Origin: Oscillospiraceae bacterium
GTDB lineage: Bacteria; Bacillota; Clostridia; Oscillospirales; Oscillospiraceae
Length of the DNA: 64,000 bases
Assembly: GCA_017861365.1 (NCBI GenBank)
Contig: JAGFXR010000001.1
Location: 108,396 to 172,395, forward strand
Reading direction: 5' to 3'
Below, one piece after another: positions 1 to 7,790 of the stretch (position 1 is its first letter; every line of letters begins with the position of its first letter). Below the pieces are notes generated by a model. The model was not told the origin of the DNA. It worked only from the letters and a program-made list of their open reading frames with translations, and did no database searches. The position numbers were made by a program, and so were the translations under genes.

Positions 1-600
1 ATAACCCTTGGCAAGGCTTCCGAAGTCCACCATCACTCCCTCCGGCAAAGTGACGACGGAGGTGTCGGCATCAAAAGAAATGCTTCGGTAATCTACCGTT
101 TTCAAAAGCTCGGTCAAGGTGTCCGCGTCCGGTATCTGGTATTCTCCCGTGGTGAAGCCCCAGGCCCGGACGACCGGATAAATGGTCACGTCCAGAAGTC
201 CGCCCGTCAGCTGGCCGTATTTGATTCCGTCCTCCACCAGAGCCGCTGTGTCGGGGGACACCGTGGCTGTGCCCTGGGCGTTGAGCGCGTATATCTCGCT
301 GTCCGGGTTGGTGGTGGAAAGCAGGCTGTCCAGGGCTGTAATCCGGTCTGATGCTTCTTGCATCAGGGCGTCGTCCCCGCCATAGGCGGTCAATTGCATG
401 ACCGTGTCCATAGCAAACACCGTCGTTGTCGCCGGGGTGCTGGTTATGTCGGACGATACGTCGGCTGACATGGTGGATGTGCTGGATGTACCCGACGCGC
501 CGGACGCACTGCCGCAGCCGGCCATCAGCCCCAGCAGCATGACCAGCACCGCGATTTTTACCCCGCTTGAGACTCCGGTGATCTGATTACGCTTTTGCAT
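1..600 (-). CDS. apbE: FAD:protein FMN transferase (ApbE family lipoprotein), partial, runs off the left edge
   Basis: Translating the minus strand from the ATG at 600 gives 200 uninterrupted codons to the window edge. The N-terminus is a lipoprotein signal with lipobox LMAGC (Cys29), followed by a Ser/Thr-rich linker. The rest matches ApbE: AMDTVMQLTAYG, then LLDVTIYPVVRAWGF, then VDFGSLAKGY, which corresponds to the family's DLGGIAKGY segment. ApbE enzymes attach FMN to a Thr/Ser of FMN_bind domains outside the membrane. The start overlaps the end of the upstream FMN_bind gene by 14 nt, so that protein is the likely substrate. The C-terminal part is outside the window. Confidence 0.92.
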   Translation of the reverse strand, partial: MQKRNQITGVSSGVKIAVLVMLLGLMAGCGSASGASGTSSTSTMSADVSSDITSTPATTTVFAMDTVMQLTAYGGDDALMQEASDRITALDSLLSTTNPDSEIYALNAQGTATVSPDTAALVEDGIKYGQLTGGLLDVTIYPVVRAWGFTTGEYQIPDADTLTELLKTVDYRSISFDADTSVVTLPEGVMVDFGSLAKGY

Positions 601-1990
601 GACTGAGTGCCGCCTCCACCGCCGCGATAATTCCCTTGGAGCTGTATGTGGCTCCGCTGACCGTATCTACTGATGTGCTTTGGCTTGCTAAAATGTCGTT
701 GATCAGATCCTTGGCGGCAGAAAAATACGGCTCATCCTCATCTTCATCGGTGACAGCAATGGCGGTAATGACATCATTTTGAATGGTTACACTGACGGTT
801 ATGGTTCCGGCGTAGCCTGTGCCACTGCCGCTGAACGTGCCGTTTTTGTAAGTATAAGTCACCGCTGCCACAGGCTCTGAGGCCGTTGTCTCGGCAGTCT
901 GTGGGGCGGCGGCTTCGGCGGCGGTTTCATTCTGAGTTGCCTTCGAAGCGGCCGTGCTCGCGGCGGCCGCCACGGTCTGGGTGGCGGGACTTGCTTGAGT
1001 ACTTGCCGCAGCCGCAGTTGTTTCAGTGTTGGAGGAAACAGAAGCTTCGGGAGTTTCAGTAACGTCTGAAATCTCAGTCTCGGCAGGTTCCGATTCGGAG
1101 GAGTCCTGCGTTGTCTCAGCAGCTGCCGCGACCGATTCACTTGTCACCGCATCTGTTGACGAAACGTATTCTGTGTCCACTTCAACCGCTGCCGCGGCAT
1201 TCTCCTGTGCCTGTACCGAGGCTGCCGCTTGGGAAGCAACCGGCAGGCAGATCAGAGCCAGCACCGCAAGCGCCGCGCCGTAGGGAATCATAGACCTGCG
1301 GGGAGAGGCGCCTCGTTTTTTCAGCGCCTTGCCTACCCGCATAGCGGCATAACCCAAAAATACCAGACTGTAAATTACCACTGTCAGGCTGTAAATGGTT
1401 TGTCCCGCGAGGGCTCCGGGCACTGACAGAAGCATGACATGCACATAAAGCAGGCCATAAAACAGATATGAGCTTCGTTGAAACGCCTTCCAGCGTGCGG
1501 GTTTCATTTTTTTACGCACCGCGGGAAAGGAGGTGATTGTGAGCGGCACCATAAGGCAGATCAGGATAATGGTGATGACTCCCGCTGCAAATTGATTTGA
1601 GGAAAGCAGAGCGGGCTTTGTAAACATAAATACAAAATATGTAGTGCCGTAAGTGGCGTTATGACATAATGTCAGAATCGCCGCTAAAATAGAAAGCTCC
1701 GCCCGGATCGGCATCAGTACTTTGATGAGCCGGGAGCCGGTGGGCAGAGCTCCTGCGTACATAACGAAAATAAACAGAGCGGTTGCGAGGGCGCCTCTGG
1801 AAAACAGCCCTACAATCCAATACTGAACCCATTTTGGAAGTTCGGTTACAGCGCCTGTGGATGTTGCCAGAAAAACTAAGACCGCAATAATGACGGCAGC
1901 CGCATAGAATACGGCAGGACGCTTCCTAATGAGTACACGGCAGGTAATGATGAACGCGAAGGAGATGCACAGGGCTAGGAGAAGCAGCAT
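587..1990 (-). CDS. Membrane heme/FMN protein: ferric-reductase-like TM domain plus extracellular FMN_bind domain
   Basis: A 467-aa protein. Residues 1-220 hold about six hydrophobic segments of the ferric-reductase/YedZ-like type, with His110 and His184 as plausible heme b ligands. Residues 250-380 are a low-complexity Ala/Thr/Glu/Ser linker. Residues 385-467 are an FMN_bind domain ending in DTVSGAT, where Thr448 is the expected flavinylation site. The architecture implies transmembrane electron transfer to a covalently bound external flavin, as in flavin-based extracellular electron transfer. The ribosome binding site AGAGGGA lies just upstream of the ATG. The gene overlaps apbE, and two TTAG-N6-CTAA boxes and a long GC palindrome lie upstream. 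The electron acceptor is unknown. Confidence 0.85.
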   Translation of the reverse strand: MLLLLALCISFAFIITCRVLIRKRPAVFYAAAVIIAVLVFLATSTGAVTELPKWVQYWIVGLFSRGALATALFIFVMYAGALPTGSRLIKVLMPIRAELSILAAILTLCHNATYGTTYFVFMFTKPALLSSNQFAAGVITIILICLMVPLTITSFPAVRKKMKPARWKAFQRSSYLFYGLLYVHVMLLSVPGALAGQTIYSLTVVIYSLVFLGYAAMRVGKALKKRGASPRRSMIPYGAALAVLALICLPVASQAAASVQAQENAAAAVEVDTEYVSSTDAVTSESVAAAAETTQDSSESEPAETEISDVTETPEASVSSNTETTAAAASTQASPATQTVAAAASTAASKATQNETAAEAAAPQTAETTASEPVAAVTYTYKNGTFSGSGTGYAGTITVSVTIQNDVITAIAVTDEDEDEPYFSAAKDLINDILASQSTSVDTVSGATYSSKGIIAAVEAALSHAKA

Positions 1991-2019
1991 AATTTGTCCC
2001 TCTTTTAATGAAATGATAG

Positions 2020-2033
2020 TTAGCGTGGGCTAA
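2020..2033. promoter_or_regulatory. DtxR/IdeR-like operator, site A
   Basis: TTAGCGTGGGCTAA is an inverted repeat of the form TTAG-N6-CTAA, 30 nt upstream of the FMN_bind gene start. The same spacing recurs at 2075, 2983, 16339 and 16372 and is contained in the IdeR/DtxR consensus. Confidence 0.5.
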
Positions 2034-2046
2034 TTTTGGGGGATGT

Positions 2047-2070
2047 AATAACCCCCGTACGGGGGTTATT
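2047..2070. promoter_or_regulatory. 24-bp perfect palindrome between the two TTAG boxes (CsoR-like?)
   Basis: AATAACCCCCGT is followed directly by its exact reverse complement. Five C then five G around a central GTAC, with A/T flanks, resembles operators of the CsoR/RcnR family. It lies in the promoter region of the FMN_bind-apbE operon. It could instead be a cruciform or a hairpin in a leader. Confidence 0.45.
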
Positions 2071-2074
2071 GGGG

Positions 2075-2088
2075 TTAGCTAGAGCTAA
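2075..2088. promoter_or_regulatory. DtxR/IdeR-like operator, site B
   Basis: TTAGCTAGAGCTAA again has TTAG-N6-CTAA. The full inverted repeat is GTTAGCT-AG-AGCTAAC (2074-2089), about 85 nt upstream of the FMN_bind gene. Confidence 0.5.
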
Positions 2089-2089
2089 C

Positions 2090-2308
2090 GTTTTTCTGAG
2101 AATACCATGTTTTTTCCTCTCCGTCAAGAAGCAGTTTAGATTGAATGGTTTTTCAAAGCGATCGTCCGTTCAAATTTGGCAATCTGGTTGCCGGTTCGAA
2201 TTTTGCTCTCAATGCCGGTATTTCGCAGGATTTCTCTGTCACACAAGTGATCTGATTCGATCAGGTCATGCTTGCTGCAGGGGGGTCGTTGCCCGTCTGC
2301 CCATAACA
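2090..2308. other. Intergenic, no gene recognised
   Basis: About 220 nt upstream of the FMN_bind promoter boxes. Short open frames exist on both strands, but none has a ribosome binding site or recognisable protein character. Nothing else was seen. Confidence 0.4.
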
Positions 2309-2351
2309 AATAAGGTCAGTCAGGGTTGAATAGACCCTGACTGACCTTATT
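2309..2351 (-). terminator. Long perfect hairpin, probable terminator of the His/Cys-rich gene
   Basis: 18-bp perfect arms (2309-2326 and 2334-2351) with a 7-nt loop. The T-tract on the minus strand is weak (TTTGTTA). It lies about 120 nt downstream of the 2472-2951 gene. Confidence 0.6.
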
Positions 2352-2471
2352 GAGGGAAGCAAAAGTGAATTTCTGTCATTACGGATGTTCCATATGATCA
2401 CGGTGAAACGCAAGCTGACCGTCGGTGCCGCAGATGATGGAGCATATGCTTCTCCTGCATGATGACGGTAT

Positions 2472-2951
2472 TTACAGCGTATCTACGACCGCATATCCCC
2501 GGGATGTCAGTGCCATGCTTCCGCAATCCATTCGGGCAATATCAAACAGGAATCCCTCTCGGTCGCTGCCCTCAAGTACGGTATTTTGAAAGACCCGGTA
2601 TGCCATTGACAGATGATATTGCTCATACCCGCATCCCTGCAGAGGTTGGTCATAGTCAAGAGAAATAAAATTCTTTTGTTCCAGCTCGCGGAGTACGTGA
2701 CTGTTTTCCAGTACAGATTCAAACGTTTCTTCTGCTTCCGACAAATATACCGGTGCAAGTGCAACCGATTCCAAATGCTCAGATTTCGTGCTGGCCAGCA
2801 CAAATCGGACGATAGGCAGATAGGGGATTTGCGCCAGACCCATCAGCAGCGTCTGCTCGCGCTGCGACAGCGTGACATGATGACAATGGCAGCTTTGGCA
2901 GCCGCCACAGCAATGGTGCGCCGCCTTGCTATGCGAATTTGTATGATTCAT
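2472..2951 (-). CDS. His/Cys-rich N-terminal protein of unknown function, possible metal-binding
   Basis: 159 aa, no family recognised with confidence. The first 26 residues are packed with potential metal ligands (HHCCGGCQSCHCHH). The remainder looks like a compact soluble alpha/beta domain with a further Cys near residue 106 and one at 143. A strong 30-bp palindrome of the DtxR/IdeR type lies 22-51 nt upstream of the start, the same box type that precedes the flavodoxin/DUF3793 and FMN_bind operons. Metal homeostasis or metal sensing is therefore a reasonable inference, but the function is unknown. The minus-strand leader contains the ribosome binding site CCGGAGG. Confidence 0.75.
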   Translation of the reverse strand: MNHTNSHSKAAHHCCGGCQSCHCHHVTLSQREQTLLMGLAQIPYLPIVRFVLASTKSEHLESVALAPVYLSEAEETFESVLENSHVLRELEQKNFISLDYDQPLQGCGYEQYHLSMAYRVFQNTVLEGSDREGFLFDIARMDCGSMALTSRGYAVVDTL

Positions 2952-2972
2952 AAATACCTCCGGAAAATCCAG

Positions 2973-3002
2973 TATAGGTTAGTTAGCGATAACTAACCTA
3001 TA
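2973..3002. promoter_or_regulatory. DtxR/IdeR-like operator, site C (best copy)
   Basis: Perfect 13-bp arms (TATAGGTTAGTTA and its complement) separated by GCGA. It contains TTAG-N6-CTAA (2983-2996) nested in TTAG-N10-CTAA, the overlapping arrangement of IdeR boxes. It sits directly upstream of the His/Cys-rich gene. Confidence 0.65.
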
Positions 3003-3086
3003 GTTTAACAGAGTGCGGCGGGCACGTCAATCATCAGTTGTCGATCTTTTATTCACCGGAACCTGAAAAATCATATTGCAGGCAAG

Positions 3087-3917
3087 TCAAACGTCTTTGT
3101 TTGAATGACCGTCCTCCAAAAACGGTGCGTACATCATAAGCACATGATTTTCCGAAACAAACTCCTCGCCATAATCAGTTCCATCCCAGTCAAAGACCTG
3201 CCGCCAAAGCTCATTATGGCGGGTGAAACCGCCCCAGTATTCACCCCGGATGTAATGGTTCCGTTCCACGATCCTATATTGTTGAACCGGTTTGCATGTC
3301 GACCGCCATTCGCCAAATAAATTTTCATCCTGCACCTGTACATGAAGTTGAAATTCCTGATCGGTATCATTTCGAATCATTAAATCACCGTATGGGTAAA
3401 AGCAGGTTGCGCCGCTGCCAAAGGGTTGTGTCCGATTGGAGTCTGGGAATACATCATAGCCATGATGATGTCGTTCCGTCACCGTCAGCGGCGTGTGCAG
3501 TGCCATCCAGTAAATGAGATTGGAAAGCTGACATAGCCCTCCGCCGACCCCTGCTTCCACTTTCCCGCTTACCAGAATCATACCCGGCAAATATCCCTTT
3601 CGCACCGTTGGCTTCCCGATTGTTTTCCAATAGCTAAAGGTTTCGCCCGGTTTGAGTATGAGCCCATCCAATTGAGCGCAGGCCAGACGCAGATTGGTCA
3701 CTTTGTTGTATTGAAGCTGCAATTCAAGTCCGCTCAGTTGGCGCAGTAACGGTGTGGCGTGCCGAAACTGGATCTCCGGGAGCATCAGAGCGCCGCGCTT
3801 TTTCGCATATGGGCCGGAACACCTCCATTGAAGATAGCGCATAGCTGAAAAATACGCTTTTCCTGCCATCATGTGCAGTTTGGAGCGATGCTTGGGCCGG
3901 TGACGCAGCTCATCCAT
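3087..3917 (-). CDS. VanW family protein
   Basis: 276 aa. The central region carries VanW family hallmarks: LKPGETFSYWKTIGKPT, KGYLPGMILVSG and the Gly-rich GVGGGLCQLSNLIYW. VanW proteins are found beside some vancomycin-resistance genes and widely in Clostridia, where they are linked to the envelope. Their biochemical role is not established. No signal peptide or membrane segment is evident. The start ATG at 3917 follows a GAAAGGATG-type ribosome binding site. The next gene downstream has its own operator and promoter region, so this is probably a single-gene transcript. Confidence 0.85.
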   Translation of the reverse strand: MDELRHRPKHRSKLHMMAGKAYFSAMRYLQWRCSGPYAKKRGALMLPEIQFRHATPLLRQLSGLELQLQYNKVTNLRLACAQLDGLILKPGETFSYWKTIGKPTVRKGYLPGMILVSGKVEAGVGGGLCQLSNLIYWMALHTPLTVTERHHHGYDVFPDSNRTQPFGSGATCFYPYGDLMIRNDTDQEFQLHVQVQDENLFGEWRSTCKPVQQYRIVERNHYIRGEYWGGFTRHNELWRQVFDWDGTDYGEEFVSENHVLMMYAPFLEDGHSNKDV

Positions 3918-4245
3918 GAAATCATCCTTTCGTTATTCAAAGTGCCGCGCTGGTTTTAATATCTTATGGCTACTTCATAAAATTGTAAATGAATTCAATG
4001 AAAAATTCAATAAGATAGCTGTATTTGATATAAAATTAATATGTTTTTGTTGTCCGTTTAAAGGGCGCTGCACAGAAAAAGCTGCTTTTTCGAAGTGCGG
4101 AGATAAAAATTTTTATTTATGCAAAATAAGGGCTGTTCAAAATGCTTTGGAAGTGATACAGTAAACATATGTGAACAATATGCATTGAGGAGAAAACGGA
4201 CTGCACCGCGGAAAAGCGTGCCGAACGACCGGAAAGGAAGATTTT
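3918..4245. other. Intergenic region between divergent vanW and the GST cluster
   Basis: About 330 AT-rich nt that must contain divergent promoters. No near-consensus -35/-10 pair, riboswitch or T-box could be identified by eye. A clear ribosome binding site (GGAAAGGAAG) precedes the ATG at 4246. Confidence 0.4.
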
Positions 4246-6201
4246 ATGGGTAAGATTTACGGCAGCGTTTTGGATGTTGTGGGACATACACCTCTGGTGG
4301 AACTTCAGCGTCTGGGAGAAAAACATGGAGGGTCTGCGCGGATTCTGGCAAAGCTGGAGTTTTTCAATCCCGCCGGAAGCGTGAAAGACCGTATAGCCAA
4401 GGAAATCATTGAGGCGGCGGAGCGGGAAGGAACGCTTGCTCCGGGCGGAACCATTGTGGAAGGCACCAGCGGAAACACGGGAATCGGACTCGCCGCCATT
4501 GCCGCGGTGAAGGGGTATCGGTCTGTGATCGTCATGCCGGACAATATGAGCCAGGAGCGCATCAGTATTTTAAAAGGCTATGGTGCCAAGGTGGTGTTAA
4601 CACCGGCGGAGCAGAATATAGCGGGAGCCGGGGCGAAGGCGGCGGAGCTGGCCGCTTCCATTCCGGGCGCCTTCATTCCCGCCCAGGGGGCGAATCCCGC
4701 TAATCCGGCCGCCCACTACCAGACCACGGGGCCTGAAATCTGGGAAGACACCGACGGTGAGGTAGACATCTTCATCGCCACCGCAGGAACCGGAGGTACC
4801 ATTACCGGAGCGGGAACCTACTTACGGGAAAAGAAGCCGGAGATTGAGATCATTCTGGTGGAGCCAGCCGGATGCCCGGTGTTTTCCGGCGGCGAGCCGG
4901 GACCCCACAAAATTCAGGGCATCGGCGGAGGTTTGATTCCTCCGGTGGCAAGCCGGGACATCTATAATGAAGTGATCACCGTCACCGACGAGGATGCCTA
5001 TCGGATTGCCAGGGAGCTGGCTCGGGAAGAGGGCATCTCAGCCGGAATCTCCGCGGGAGCCGCGGTATGGGCCGCGCTGGAGGTGGCCGCCCGTCCGGGG
5101 AATGCCGGGAAGCGGATTGTGGTGATCATCCCCGATTCCGGTGAGCGCTATCTCTCCTCCGATCTGTATGATGAGGAGCTGGAAGCAGAATCGACGGAGG
5201 GTGCGGTTCGCCCCCGGCCGATGGAGACGCAAAACGAAATAGACGAAACCGGTGCCTTTATCCGGCAGAAAAACCACTTTACCACCCCGTTTGGAGACGG
5301 GGAAGGTCAGCTCAAGGCGGAAGCGGGCCGATACCGGCTGTTCTGGGCAAAAGGGTGCCACTGGTCCAACAGGGCGTCCATTGTCCGGGAGCTGCTTGGT
5401 CTGGAGGATTCGGTCGGTATCAATCTGGTGGGTCATGAAGGGGGAGAAGGCGCACAGTACGGCTGGGCCTTTGTGCATGATGAGGGTCACCGGGATCCGG
5501 TACTGGGAGTGCGGTATTTGAGCGAGCTTTATTACAATGCCGACCCCGCTTATACAGGACGGTGCACCGTACCTGCCCTGGTGGATGTCACCACCAAACA
5601 GGTAGTCAATAACGATTATCATCGCCTCACCAACTACCTGGAAACTGCATTCCGTCCCTTCCACAAAAAGGGTGCCCCGGATCTCTATCCGGAACCGTTG
5701 AGACAGCAGATTGATGCTCTGAACGACTGGCTGTTTCCCCATGTCAACAACGCCACCTACCGTATGATGTTTGCCCAGTCGATCGGCGCCTATGAGGAAG
5801 CCTTCGAGGATTTTTACCAGTCTCTTGATGTTCTGGAGGCCAGGCTGCAAGACAGCCGATTCCTGTTCGGAGATTATGTAACCGACAGCGATATCCGGCT
5901 TTTTGTCACACTGGCGCGGTTTGATACCCACTACTATCGGAATCTGGGGCCTATCAAAAAACGAATCGCCGATTATCAAAACCTCTGGGGGTATGCCCGG
6001 GATTTATACGAAATTCCGGCGTTTCGCCACAATACCTACCTGCGGGACATTGCGGCGGGGGGCACACGGGATCAATCCGTGCTGTTTGAAGATTTTAATA
6101 CCCGCTTTGCGGATCAGATTGACTATGATGCCCTGTGGTCTACTCATCAAAACCGGTGGAAACTCAGCAAAACACCGGATCAAAAATTCAAACTTGTCTG
6201 A
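4246..6201 (+). CDS. Fusion: cysteine synthase (CysK) + glutathionyl-hydroquinone-reductase-like (Xi GST) domain
   Basis: 651 aa in one open frame. Residues 1-312 are a full-length O-acetylserine sulfhydrylase: PLP Lys47 in NPAGSVKDR, TSGNTG at 74-79, phosphate loop GTGGT at 181-185 and PDSGERYLSS at 296-305. After a short acidic linker, residues 333-651 match the Ecm4/YqjG Xi-class GST family: FIRQKNHFTTPFG, then GCHWSNR with Cys371 in place of the usual CPWAHR, GDYVTDSDIRL and LWGYARDLY. The GST half has lost the NNGVYKAGFA motif and the usual C-terminal SGW..PH.R segment, so its activity may differ. An internal ATG at 5221 lacks a good ribosome binding site, so a single polypeptide is expected. 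It is the first gene of a cluster with three further GST paralogs. The domain pairing suggests cysteine or thiol chemistry, but no substrate can be assigned. Confidence 0.88.
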   Translation: MGKIYGSVLDVVGHTPLVELQRLGEKHGGSARILAKLEFFNPAGSVKDRIAKEIIEAAEREGTLAPGGTIVEGTSGNTGIGLAAIAAVKGYRSVIVMPDNMSQERISILKGYGAKVVLTPAEQNIAGAGAKAAELAASIPGAFIPAQGANPANPAAHYQTTGPEIWEDTDGEVDIFIATAGTGGTITGAGTYLREKKPEIEIILVEPAGCPVFSGGEPGPHKIQGIGGGLIPPVASRDIYNEVITVTDEDAYRIARELAREEGISAGISAGAAVWAALEVAARPGNAGKRIVVIIPDSGERYLSSDLYDEELEAESTEGAVRPRPMETQNEIDETGAFIRQKNHFTTPFGDGEGQLKAEAGRYRLFWAKGCHWSNRASIVRELLGLEDSVGINLVGHEGGEGAQYGWAFVHDEGHRDPVLGVRYLSELYYNADPAYTGRCTVPALVDVTTKQVVNNDYHRLTNYLETAFRPFHKKGAPDLYPEPLRQQIDALNDWLFPHVNNATYRMMFAQSIGAYEEAFEDFYQSLDVLEARLQDSRFLFGDYVTDSDIRLFVTLARFDTHYYRNLGPIKKRIADYQNLWGYARDLYEIPAFRHNTYLRDIAAGGTRDQSVLFEDFNTRFADQIDYDALWSTHQNRWKLSKTPDQKFKLV

Positions 6202-6231
6202 CCTTACGGAGGCGGAAAAGGGGTTACATAT

Positions 6232-7224
6232 ATGACTGTTACACAGTGGATTTCCGGAGAAATTGGGGATCAAGGAAGCTTTGTCCGCCAGAAAAACCGG
6301 TTTACTACACCATTTGGGCAGGGAGAGGGAGCGCTGCCGGTGGAGGCGGGGCGGTACAGGCTGCTCTGGTCCCCTGCCTGCCCTTGGGCACACCGCTCGG
6401 TGATTGTGCGGAGCCTTCTGGGTTTGGACCGGGTGATCAGCTTGGGTACGGCGGATCCCGTTCGCCCGAAGCAGACAAAGGGTGACTGGGCGTTTACGCT
6501 GGACAAAGGCGGAATGGATCCCGTTTTAAACGTCAAAACCGTCAGCGAGGTATATTTAAACGCCGACCCGGACTACACAGGGCGGTTCACTGTTCCTGTT
6601 GTCGTGGATTTGACGACAAAGCAGGCGGTGAATAATGACTACTTCAATTTAACCCGATACTGGGAGACGGCATGGAAGCAGTACCATAAGCAGGACGCGC
6701 CCGACCTTTATCCAGAGCCGCTCCGAGAGGAAATCGACGCGCTCAACGGCGTTCTATTTGATGAGATCAACAACGGGGTATACAAGGCGGGCTTTGCCCG
6801 GAGCCAGGAGGCCTATGAACGGGCTTATGACCAGGTGTTCCAGCGGCTGGATAGCCTGGAGGAGCGGCTGAGCACAAGCCGGTTTTTGTTCGGGGATTAT
6901 ATTACGGAATCCGATGTCCGCCTATATGTTACGCTGGCTCGGTTTGATGTGGCCTATTACAACGGATTTCTCCTCAACCGCAATCAAATCGCTGATTTTC
7001 GGAATTTGTGGGGTTACGCGAGGGATCTGTATCAGACCCCTGGCTTCGGTGATACCACGGATTTTGACGCCATTAAAAAACACTATCATTTGTGTGCTGT
7101 GGCGACCAATCCCAAGCAATTATTGCCCAAGGGGCCGGAATCCTCCGGCTGGAGGCTGCCCCATGACCGGGAGAACCTGAGCCGCGATCCGCAGCGGAAG
7201 TTTTTGCCGGAACAGGGCGTGTGA
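6232..7224 (+). CDS. Glutathionyl-hydroquinone-reductase-like protein (Xi-class GST), paralog 2
   Basis: 330 aa, full length for the Ecm4/YqjG family. Catalytic Cys50 lies in CPWAHR, followed by DWAFT (the family Trp), TVPVVVDL with the cis-Pro, GVYKAGFARSQEAYE and LWGYARDLYQ, ending with the SGWRLPHDR segment. Canonical enzymes reduce glutathionyl-hydroquinones using GSH and bind the gamma-glutamyl group with Glu-Ser in a NNES motif. Here the motif reads NNDY. The gene starts 30 nt after the fusion gene with a GGAGGCGGAAAAGGGG leader. It is cytosolic, and its thiol partner is unknown. Confidence 0.9.
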   Translation: MTVTQWISGEIGDQGSFVRQKNRFTTPFGQGEGALPVEAGRYRLLWSPACPWAHRSVIVRSLLGLDRVISLGTADPVRPKQTKGDWAFTLDKGGMDPVLNVKTVSEVYLNADPDYTGRFTVPVVVDLTTKQAVNNDYFNLTRYWETAWKQYHKQDAPDLYPEPLREEIDALNGVLFDEINNGVYKAGFARSQEAYERAYDQVFQRLDSLEERLSTSRFLFGDYITESDVRLYVTLARFDVAYYNGFLLNRNQIADFRNLWGYARDLYQTPGFGDTTDFDAIKKHYHLCAVATNPKQLLPKGPESSGWRLPHDRENLSRDPQRKFLPEQGV

Positions 7225-7240
7225 GGTGTATGAACGACCA

Positions 7241-7732
7241 ATGGAGATAAAAACAACGACCGAAGAGGTCAACTGGAATCGGGTCGCCAGCATTTTGAGC
7301 GCCGCCGGATTGAGTCAGGACGATGGGGACACGCTGAAAACCGTGTTTGAGCGCAGCTATGGGGTGGCCTTTGCCTATGACGGGCCGCTTTTGATTGGCT
7401 GCGGGCGCGTTCTTTCCGACGGGCTTCGTCAGGCCGCCATTTACAACATCGCGGTGGACGAGGCCTATCGCGGGCAGCAGCTGGGCAGAGCGGTCATCGA
7501 GTCCCTGTTGGAACAGGTGAAGGGATGCACCGTGACGCTGTATACTCACCCGAAAACCGTCCGGCTGTATGAGAAATTTGGATTTCGCCGGCAGAAAACC
7601 GGCATGGTACTGTATGGCGTGGGCGCCGAGACGCTTTCTTGGATGGAAGACGAGGGCTTCCTTCTGCCCGGGGGATACCGCTTCGGAGATAACGATTATG
7701 AACGGGAGCACGCGCCCGGTACCGGGCTTTAA
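7241..7732 (+). CDS. GNAT family N-acetyltransferase
   Basis: 163 aa from the ATG at 7241. A GTG at 7226 would extend it, but the GAGGTG ribosome binding site at 7223-7228 is correctly spaced only for 7241. The acetyl-CoA loop is RGQQLGRAV, preceded by the AIYNIAVDEAYRG strand and followed by LYEKFGFRRQ, a normal small GNAT fold. It lies within 20 nt of the preceding GST gene and is evidently cotranscribed. The substrate is unknown. Its neighbours suggest an amine- or thiol-containing small molecule, but this is inference. Confidence 0.85.
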   Translation: MEIKTTTEEVNWNRVASILSAAGLSQDDGDTLKTVFERSYGVAFAYDGPLLIGCGRVLSDGLRQAAIYNIAVDEAYRGQQLGRAVIESLLEQVKGCTVTLYTHPKTVRLYEKFGFRRQKTGMVLYGVGAETLSWMEDEGFLLPGGYRFGDNDYEREHAPGTGL

Positions 7733-7790
7733 TTGAGTGAATGTCATCGCTAATAAAGTAAAATAAACGACTGGGAAAGGAAGAATCGCC

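Noticed and set aside
2036..2329. 97-codon plus-strand frame upstream of the FMN_bind gene
   Set aside because: It spans the operator boxes and the terminator stem, has no ribosome binding site and no protein character.
2357..2471. In-frame continuation after the stop of the His/Cys-rich gene, ending SIICGTDGQLAFHRDHMEHP
   Set aside because: It looks slightly protein-like and sits behind AGGAGA, but the only start in that frame would be ATA. The ATG at that position is in another frame and gives 15 residues. Not supported as a gene.
3916..4164. 82-codon plus-strand frame in the vanW-GST intergenic region
   Set aside because: No ribosome binding site, AT-driven composition, no recognisable domain.
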